Both the position numbers and the translations under genes were made by a program. From positions 4,590,038 to 4,654,037 of the forward strand of contig NZ_JACHIR010000001.1 in assembly GCF_014203355.1 (NCBI RefSeq): DNA of 64,000 bases, given 5' to 3'. This DNA is from Kutzneria kofuensis. GTDB lineage: Bacteria; Actinomycetota; Actinomycetes; Mycobacteriales; Pseudonocardiaceae. The notes beneath the pieces were generated by a model. That model was not told the origin of the DNA. It ran no database searches and saw only the letters and a list, made by a program, of their open reading frames with translations. Below, piece by piece: positions 58,943 to 64,000 of this stretch; within the stretch, counting starts at the first letter, position 1, and the number at the start of each line of letters is the position of its first letter.

Positions 58943-59817
58943 GCCCCGCCGAGCGCCAGCCCGACGGCCGTGGCGACGGCCCACAGCAGCATGGCCAGGC
59001 CCGTGTCCCGGAGCACCGGGATCAGGGCCTTGCCGGTGGCGCCCTTGATCATCTTGCGGGCGCTGGTCACCAGCAGCGGCAGCGCCAGGAAGCCGAGCAG
59101 CAGGTAGCCGTCGCGGAAGCTGCCCACGATGCTGACCAGGAACGGCACCACGATCAGGCCCAGGTACAGGGTGCGGGTGTCCTGGTCGCCGATCAGCACG
59201 GCCAGCGTGCGCTTGCCGGTCGCGGTGTCGGTGGGGATGTCGCGCAGGTTGTTGGCCACCAGCACGGCGCTGGAGAAGCAGCCGATCGCCACCGCGCCGC
59301 CGATGCCGTAGCCGCTGAACTGCCCGGCCTGCACGTACAGCGTGCCCAGCACGGCGACCAGGCCGAAGCAGAGGAACACGGCCAGCTCGCCCAGGCCGGC
59401 GTAGCCGTACGGGCGCTTGCCGCCGGTGTAGAACCAGGCGGCGGCGATGCACAGCGCGCCGACCGCGATCAGCCAGTACGAGCCGCTCAGCACGGTCACG
59501 ACCAGGCCGGCGACCGCCGCGACGCCGAAGCAGACGAACGCGGCCAGCCGCACCGTCGCCGGCTTCGCGACCTTGGAACCGACCAGCCGCAGCGGGCCGA
59601 CCCGCACGTCGTCGGTGCCGCGCACGCCGTCGGAGTAGTCGTTGGCGAAGTTCACGCCGATGATCAGCGCCAGCGCGACGACCAGCGTGAGCACGCCCCG
59701 CGTCACGTCGAACGCGCCGAGCGCGAGCGCGGCGCCGTTGCCCACCAGCACGGGGGCGATGGCGTTGGGCAGGGTGCGCGGGCGGGCACCCTCGATCCAC
59801 TGTGCGACCGTGGCCAT
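58939..59817 (-). CDS. menA: 1,4-dihydroxy-2-naphthoate prenyltransferase
   Basis: Attaches the isoprenoid chain in menaquinone synthesis. 292 residues, about eight hydrophobic segments. Asp-rich prenyl-diphosphate site in NFANDYSDGVRGTDD and second site NNLRDIPTDTATGKRTL. The ATG at 59817 begins MATVAQWIEGARPRTLP, the family's usual N-terminus; an earlier ATG adds eight residues. Convergent with the oxidoreductase gene, sharing four bases. Confidence 0.94.
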   Translation of the reverse strand: MATVAQWIEGARPRTLPNAIAPVLVGNGAALALGAFDVTRGVLTLVVALALIIGVNFANDYSDGVRGTDDVRVGPLRLVGSKVAKPATVRLAAFVCFGVAAVAGLVVTVLSGSYWLIAVGALCIAAAWFYTGGKRPYGYAGLGELAVFLCFGLVAVLGTLYVQAGQFSGYGIGGAVAIGCFSSAVLVANNLRDIPTDTATGKRTLAVLIGDQDTRTLYLGLIVVPFLVSIVGSFRDGYLLLGFLALPLLVTSARKMIKGATGKALIPVLRDTGLAMLLWAVATAVGLALGGA

Positions 59818-59861
59818 GCCGTCATCTTCCGACACGGCCACGGCCGCCCGTCAACCAGGGG

Positions 59862-60809
59862 TTACGTCCACAGATAGGTGACGGTCACCCAGGCGTTGTC
59901 GGTCAGCTTGAGACCGTCGAGGAAGGTGCCGTCGGCCAGGTCGATGCCGGCCGGGTTGGCCACCTTGCGGCCGAACTGGTCCTTGCCGCCGTTGTAGCCG
60001 CTCTGGTACGCCGCCTGCGCCTCCGGCTTGCCCTGCGGCAGGTCCTTCCAGGACTGCCGGCTGGCCTTCGGGTTCCAGTAGTCGTCCTTGGTGTTCCACG
60101 GGCCGACGTCCCACACCGGGGCCGTCTCGCACCGGCCGTTGGCCGCGCAGACCTTCACCTGGTACGTCTTCTTCCCGTTGGGGGACAAGGCTTTCCCCGA
60201 CGGCAGGGCGACGAAGTGATCCCGAGACTTGATCTTGTGGCCGTTGGCGGTCGTGCCGCCGACCAGGCCCTCGCGGGTCGCGAACACCTTGTACGACCTC
60301 GCCGCCTTCGGCGCCGCCGCCGCGGCCATGGAGTTGCCGGCGGTCAGCGTCAGCTTGCGGGCCGCCGGACCCGTCGAGCCGTACGGGGCGGTCAGCATCA
60401 TCCGGACCTGGACGGTCGCGCTGGCCTCGGGCAGCACCGCCGGCGCGTCCGGGGTCGCCTCCGTCCATTCCGTCCACTGGCCGTCCGCGCGCAGGCCACG
60501 GACATCGACCGCCAGCTCGGAATCCGCCGGGACGTCTCCGTCCACAGTGGCCGAGACGGAGTTCGACTTCGCCGGCAGCCGGCGCGGGTCGAACATGATG
60601 ATCCCGGTTTCCAGGTCCAGCTGGTCGGTGGCGGCGTGGGCCGGGCCGCCGGCCAGCCGGACGACGCCGTCGTTGTTGGCGATGTTGCTGTCGTCCTCGT
60701 TGTGCGACGCCAGATCGGCGGTCCAGGACGTGGTCGCGGCGGTGGCCGGTGCGGCGGCCGCCAGGGTCAGGGCGGTGGCTGCCGCCACAAGCAGGGGTGT
60801 CTTTCGCAT
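59862..60809 (-). CDS. Secreted protein of unknown function
   Basis: 315 residues. Standard signal peptide (MRKTPLLVAAATALTLAAAA, cleavage near APATAA). A beta-rich N-terminal part (TTSWTADLASHNEDD) is followed by YQVKVCAANGRCETAPVWDVG and a C-terminal stretch WNTKDDYWNP ... GGKDQFGRKVANPAGIDLAD ... TVTYLWT that recalls double-psi-barrel secreted proteins found in streptomycetes next to hydrolases. Two cysteines (CAANGRC) may form a disulfide. No enzyme activity can be assigned. It splits menA from menE-menB-menD. Confidence 0.75.
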   Translation of the reverse strand: MRKTPLLVAAATALTLAAAAPATAATTSWTADLASHNEDDSNIANNDGVVRLAGGPAHAATDQLDLETGIIMFDPRRLPAKSNSVSATVDGDVPADSELAVDVRGLRADGQWTEWTEATPDAPAVLPEASATVQVRMMLTAPYGSTGPAARKLTLTAGNSMAAAAAPKAARSYKVFATREGLVGGTTANGHKIKSRDHFVALPSGKALSPNGKKTYQVKVCAANGRCETAPVWDVGPWNTKDDYWNPKASRQSWKDLPQGKPEAQAAYQSGYNGGKDQFGRKVANPAGIDLADGTFLDGLKLTDNAWVTVTYLWT

Positions 60810-60901
60810 GCACCGAGCGAATCGGCGACTTCGTGACTACTCAACGTGGTACGGCGATGTGCCCGTGAATTGCTCACGTTGCCGCGCGACGCCTCTGCCG
60901 G

Positions 60902-62038
60902 TCAGCCGAGTGCCTTCCTGAGGGCCGCTCGGTCCACCTTGCCCGGTCCGAGCAGCGGCAGCGCCGGCAAGAACCGGATCAGCTTCGGCACCGCCGCCCG
61001 CCCGGCGGCTTCGCGCACGGCTTCCCGCAGCCGCGCCTCGTTCGGCTGGGGTTCGGCGACCACCGCCGCCGCGACGATCTGGCCCCACTCCGCGTGCGGC
61101 AGGCCGACGACACAGGCGTCGGTGACGCCGTCGACCGCCGTCAGAGCCCGCTCGACCAGCAGCGGAGCGACCTTCACGCCGCCAGTGTTGATCACGTCGT
61201 CGATGCGGCCGATCACCTCCAGCCGGCCGTCGTCCAGCCAGCGGCCGAGGTCGCTGGTGTGGAACCAGCCGTCGACGAACGGCGATTCGCCGTCGAAGTT
61301 GCGGTAGCCGTCGGCCAGCATCGGGCCCCTGATGTCGATGCGGCCGTCGCTGAGCCGGATGTCGACGCCGTCCAGCGGCACGCCGTCGTACACGCAGCCG
61401 CTGGCCGTCTCGCTCATGCCGTACGAGGGGATGGCGTTGACGCCGGCGTCTTCGACGCGTTGCCGCAGGGCCTCGGGCATGGCGGCGCCGCCGAGCACGA
61501 TGGCGTCGAAGCCGCGCAGCGCCGCCAGGCTCCTGTCGTCGGCCATCAGCCGGGTCAGCTGGGTCGGCACCAGGGCGGTGTAGTGCCGCCCTGGCGCCTC
61601 CAGTGCGGCCAAGGCCGCCTTGGTGAAGTTCTCCGCGCGGAAACCGTCCGTGAGATCGGCCACGACCGGCTCGTTGTCCGCGAGCAGTGAGCGGATCAGC
61701 ACCTGCAGGCCGCCGATGTACCGCGCCGACATCGCCAGCAGCCACGTGCCCGGCCCGCCGAGCCGGGCATGCGTGGCCATCGCGGACGCCTTGATGGCGT
61801 CGGATGACAGCAAGGCGCCCTTCGGTGCGCCCGTCGACCCCGACGTGCCGATCACCAGCGCGATCCGGTCGTCCACCGGCCGGTCCACGCCCAGCGCCGC
61901 CGGCAGGCCCGGCTCCTGGTCGGTCACCGGCAGCAGCGCCGGGCCGTCGCCGGCCAGCGCCGCCGCCAGCGTCGGCAGCAGCGCCAGCACCTCGGCCGGC
62001 CGGGTCGGGACGGGCAGCGCCCGCAGCTCACGGGCCAT
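60902..62038 (-). CDS. menE: o-Succinylbenzoate-CoA ligase
   Basis: 378 residues, the short MenE form of the adenylate-forming family. P-loop LVIGTSGSTGAPKGALLS, A5 SYGMSETASGCVYDG, A8 RIDDVINTGGVKVAP, and catalytic Lys in LLGPGKVDRAAL. Activates OSB for MenB. Its ATG overlaps the last base of the menB stop, so menB-menE are coupled. The 92-base gap downstream holds only overlapping small hairpins (CAACGTG/CACGTTG at 60842-60881). Confidence 0.93.
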   Translation of the reverse strand: MARELRALPVPTRPAEVLALLPTLAAALAGDGPALLPVTDQEPGLPAALGVDRPVDDRIALVIGTSGSTGAPKGALLSSDAIKASAMATHARLGGPGTWLLAMSARYIGGLQVLIRSLLADNEPVVADLTDGFRAENFTKAALAALEAPGRHYTALVPTQLTRLMADDRSLAALRGFDAIVLGGAAMPEALRQRVEDAGVNAIPSYGMSETASGCVYDGVPLDGVDIRLSDGRIDIRGPMLADGYRNFDGESPFVDGWFHTSDLGRWLDDGRLEVIGRIDDVINTGGVKVAPLLVERALTAVDGVTDACVVGLPHAEWGQIVAAAVVAEPQPNEARLREAVREAAGRAAVPKLIRFLPALPLLGPGKVDRAALRKALG

Positions 62039-62949
62039 CAGAAGTAGTACGGGTAGTCGGACCAGTCCGGGTCCCGCTTCTCCAGGAAGGCGTTGCGGCC
62101 CTCCACCGCCTCGTCGGTCATGTAGGCCAGCCGCGTGGTCTCCCCGGCGAAGATCTGCTGGCCGACCAGGCCGTCGTCGATCAGGTTGAACGCGTACTTG
62201 AGCATCCGCTGCGCGGTCGGGGACTTGCCGTTGACCTCACGGGCCCACTCCAGGGCGGTCTTCTCGAGTTCCTCGTGCGGCACGACGGCGTTGACCATGC
62301 CCATCTGGTGGGCCTGCTCGGCGGTGTAGGGGCGGCCGAGGAAGAAGATCTCGCGGGCGAACTTCTGGCCGGTCTGGCGGGCCAGGTAGGCCGAGCCGTA
62401 GCCGGCGTCGAAGCTGCCGACGTCGGCGTCGGTCTGCTTGAACCGGGCGTGTTCGGCGCTGGCCAGGGTGAGGTCGCACACCACGTGCAGGCTGTGCCCG
62501 CCGCCGGCGGCCCAGCCGGGGACCACGGCGATGACGACCTTGGGCATGAACCGGATCAGCCGCTGGCACTCGAGGATGTGCAGGCGGCCGGCGCGGGCCT
62601 TGTCGACGGTGTCGGCGGTGTCGCCGGTGGCGTACCGGTAGCCGTCGCGACCGCGGATGCGCTGGTCGCCGCCGGAGCAGAAGGCCCAGCCGCCGTCGCG
62701 GGGGGAGGGACCGTTGCCGGTGATCAGCACGCAGCCGACGTCGGACGACATCCGGGCGTGGTCGAGGGCGACGTAGAGCTCGTCGACGGTGTGCGGGCGG
62801 AAGGCGTTGCGCACTTCGGGGCGGTTGAAGGCGATGCGCACGGTTCCCTGGTCCACCGCACGGTGGTAGGTGATGTCGGTGAAGTCGAAGCCGTCGACGG
62901 CGCGCCACGCGCTCGGGTCGAACAAGTCGGACACGTGTTCATCAGGCAC
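62038..62949 (-). CDS. menB: 1,4-Dihydroxy-2-naphthoyl-CoA synthase
   Basis: 303 residues of the crotonase fold. FNRPEVRNAFRPHTVDEL, FCSGGDQRIRG, oxyanion loop VPGWAAGGGHSLHVVCD, and the MenB-specific aspartate region TDADVGSFDAGYGSAYL are present, together with a C-terminal YPYYF finish. Closes the second ring of menaquinone. GTG start at 62949 (or 62934). Only 18 bases separate it from the divergent menD start. Confidence 0.95.
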   Translation of the reverse strand: MPDEHVSDLFDPSAWRAVDGFDFTDITYHRAVDQGTVRIAFNRPEVRNAFRPHTVDELYVALDHARMSSDVGCVLITGNGPSPRDGGWAFCSGGDQRIRGRDGYRYATGDTADTVDKARAGRLHILECQRLIRFMPKVVIAVVPGWAAGGGHSLHVVCDLTLASAEHARFKQTDADVGSFDAGYGSAYLARQTGQKFAREIFFLGRPYTAEQAHQMGMVNAVVPHEELEKTALEWAREVNGKSPTAQRMLKYAFNLIDDGLVGQQIFAGETTRLAYMTDEAVEGRNAFLEKRDPDWSDYPYYF

Positions 62950-62967
62950 ACCTGGGAGAATAGGCGG

Positions 62968-64000
62968 GTGAACCCGTCCACCGCGCAGGCCCGTGTCCTG
63001 GTCGACGAACTCGTCCGCAACGACGTGCGGCAGGTTGTGCTGTGTCCTGGATCACGCAATGCCGCGCTGGCGATCGCCCTGCACCACGCGGCCGTCGCGG
63101 GGCGGCTCACGCTGCACGTCCGCATCGACGAGCGGTCGGCCGGCTTCCTCGCGCTCGGCATCGCCCGCGGCACCGGCCGGCCGGTCGCCGTGGTCTGCAC
63201 CTCCGGGACGGCCGTGGCCAACCTGCACCCCGCGATGCTGGAGGCCGCCCACAGCCACGTGCCGCTGATCGCCCTGACCGCCGACCGGCCGGTCGAGCTG
63301 GTCGGCTCCGGCGCGAGCCAGACCACCGTGCAGCACGGGGTTTTCGGCGCGCTGGTGTCCACCGCGGACTTCCCGATGGCGGAGCGCCGCGCGGGGCAGA
63401 ACGCCGTGTGGCGCGGCATGGTCTGTCGGTCGCTGCGTTCGGACGGGCCCGTGCACCTCAACGTCCCGTTCCGGGAGCCGCTGGTGCCCGACGGCGACGA
63501 CGACTGGCCCGGATCGCTGGAAGGCCGCCCCGACGACCGGCCGTGGACCTCGGTGTCGTCGGTTGCGGAAAGCCGTTCCGGCGCAACGGAGATCGGGCAT
63601 CTCGGCGAGCGCACCCTGGTCGTCGTCGGCGACATCTCCCCGGAGATCGCCCGCGCGACGAGTTCGTTCGCCGCGGCGGCCGGCTGGCCGGTGATCGTCG
63701 AGCCGCTGGCCGCCGCGGCCGGCGACACCATCGCCACCGGCTCGCTCATGCTCGCCGTCGGTCTCCCGGCGGAGTTGCGGCCGGACTCACTGCTGGTCGT
63801 CGGGCATCCGTCGCTGAGTCGCGGTGTGCAGCGGGTCATCCGCGAAACCCCTGTCGTGCACGTGATATCCGATCATCCACAGTGGACCGATCCGCAACAT
63901 GAGGCCGACTACGTCACCGGCCCGCTCGCGGTCGAGCCGCCTCGGTTCGGGGACGCGTGGCTGTCCCGGTGGCAGGACGCCGACGTGAGCGCCAAGTCCG
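62968..64000 (+). CDS. menD: MenD (SEPHCHC synthase), 3' end beyond window
   Basis: ThDP-dependent enzyme adding a succinic semialdehyde unit to isochorismate. The 344 codons present cover the N-terminal ThDP-Pyr domain (VLVDELVRNDVRQVVLCPGS, LALGIARGTGRPVAVVCTSG, catalytic-type Glu in RIDERSAGFL) and part of the central domain (TLVVVGDISPEIARATSS). The frame is open to the last base. GTG start with GGGAG nine bases upstream. Confidence 0.94.
   Translation, partial: MNPSTAQARVLVDELVRNDVRQVVLCPGSRNAALAIALHHAAVAGRLTLHVRIDERSAGFLALGIARGTGRPVAVVCTSGTAVANLHPAMLEAAHSHVPLIALTADRPVELVGSGASQTTVQHGVFGALVSTADFPMAERRAGQNAVWRGMVCRSLRSDGPVHLNVPFREPLVPDGDDDWPGSLEGRPDDRPWTSVSSVAESRSGATEIGHLGERTLVVVGDISPEIARATSSFAAAAGWPVIVEPLAAAAGDTIATGSLMLAVGLPAELRPDSLLVVGHPSLSRGVQRVIRETPVVHVISDHPQWTDPQHEADYVTGPLAVEPPRFGDAWLSRWQDADVSAKS

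Noticed and set aside
60842-60881. CAACGTG ... CACGTTG and CGTGA-N5-TCACG hairpins downstream of menE
   Set aside because: Short, overlapping, and shared with the promoter of the secreted protein gene; not strong enough to call a terminator.
1-64000. tRNA, rRNA, CRISPR, insertion sequence or prophage genes
   Set aside because: None found by reading: no tRNA-like cloverleaf segments, no regularly spaced repeats, no transposase, integrase or phage structural motifs.

Overview
The window is high-GC actinobacterial DNA, very probably from the order Pseudonocardiales (Kutzneria/Lentzea/Saccharothrix-like). The signs are strong G/C third positions, many GTG starts, bldN and bldC developmental regulators, and a gene order that follows the Mycobacterium tuberculosis regX3-ppx1-Rv0497-Rv0498-Rv0499-proC-Rv0500A-Rv0500B-galE2-Rv0502-serB1-grx-hemACDB-hemL-Rv0525-resA-ccdA-resB-ccsA-Rv0530-menA-menE-menB-menD chromosome segment. 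No tRNA, rRNA, CRISPR array, insertion sequence or phage gene was seen, and no gene-free stretch exceeds 300 bases. The first (regX3) and last (menD) genes are cut by the window edges.

Layout. 0-5.6 kb: end of regX3, exopolyphosphatase, proline-rich membrane protein, TIM-barrel isomerase, proline dehydrogenase, thioesterase. 5.6-9.2 kb: accessory block with an erythromycin-esterase-like protein divergent from a two-domain MerR (TioE-type) regulator that appears to start at CTG, then an ECF42-type sigma factor with its DGPF partner and a recognisable own promoter. 9.2-13.1 kb: proC, small HTH protein, the 33-residue ribosomal protein bS22, epimerase and acyltransferase. 13.1-18 kb: secreted barrel protein, D-amino-acid oxidase, YbjQ protein, SerB-like phosphatase, and a BldN-type sigma factor with its membrane anti-sigma partner. 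18-23.1 kb: acyl-CoA ligase, glutaredoxin, ImmA/IrrE peptidase, P450, membrane molybdo-enzyme. 23.2-30.9 kb: rex-hemA-hemC-hemD, then hemB with four small membrane proteins. A near-consensus Rex operator overlaps the rex promoter, so haem synthesis is probably tied to NADH/NAD+ balance.

30.8-40.9 kb is the most distinctive region. A TetR regulator and a solitary sugar-type binding lipoprotein flank a clear 20-bp operator. A seven-gene operon follows: MacA-like adaptor, MacB-type ATPase, MacB-type permease, DUF5666 lipoprotein, second adaptor, OmpR-type response regulator, histidine kinase. Its leader carries five CAG half-sites spaced exactly 11 bp apart, a probable binding array for the operon's own regulator.

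41-53 kb: hemL, a tiny coupled ORF, a phosphatase, resA, then phospholipase C, a DUF1990 protein and an esterase inserted before ccdA-resB-ccsA (system II cytochrome c maturation), a ParA/MinD-like ATPase with N-terminal repeats, and a decayed ltrA pseudogene. 53-58.9 kb: bldC, Lrp/AsnC regulator, cysteine-desulfhydrase-like enzyme, and an ArsR-controlled divergent pair of SRPBCC genes with two matching operators. 58.9-64 kb: menaquinone genes menA, menE, menB, menD around one secreted protein.

Two patterns cut across genes. At least eleven genes have a TANNNT-like -10 element ending 6-8 nt before the start codon, so they are probably transcribed as leaderless mRNAs. One long palindrome occurs twice, and a different nested hairpin occurs once, in intergenic gaps; both look like dispersed repeat elements.
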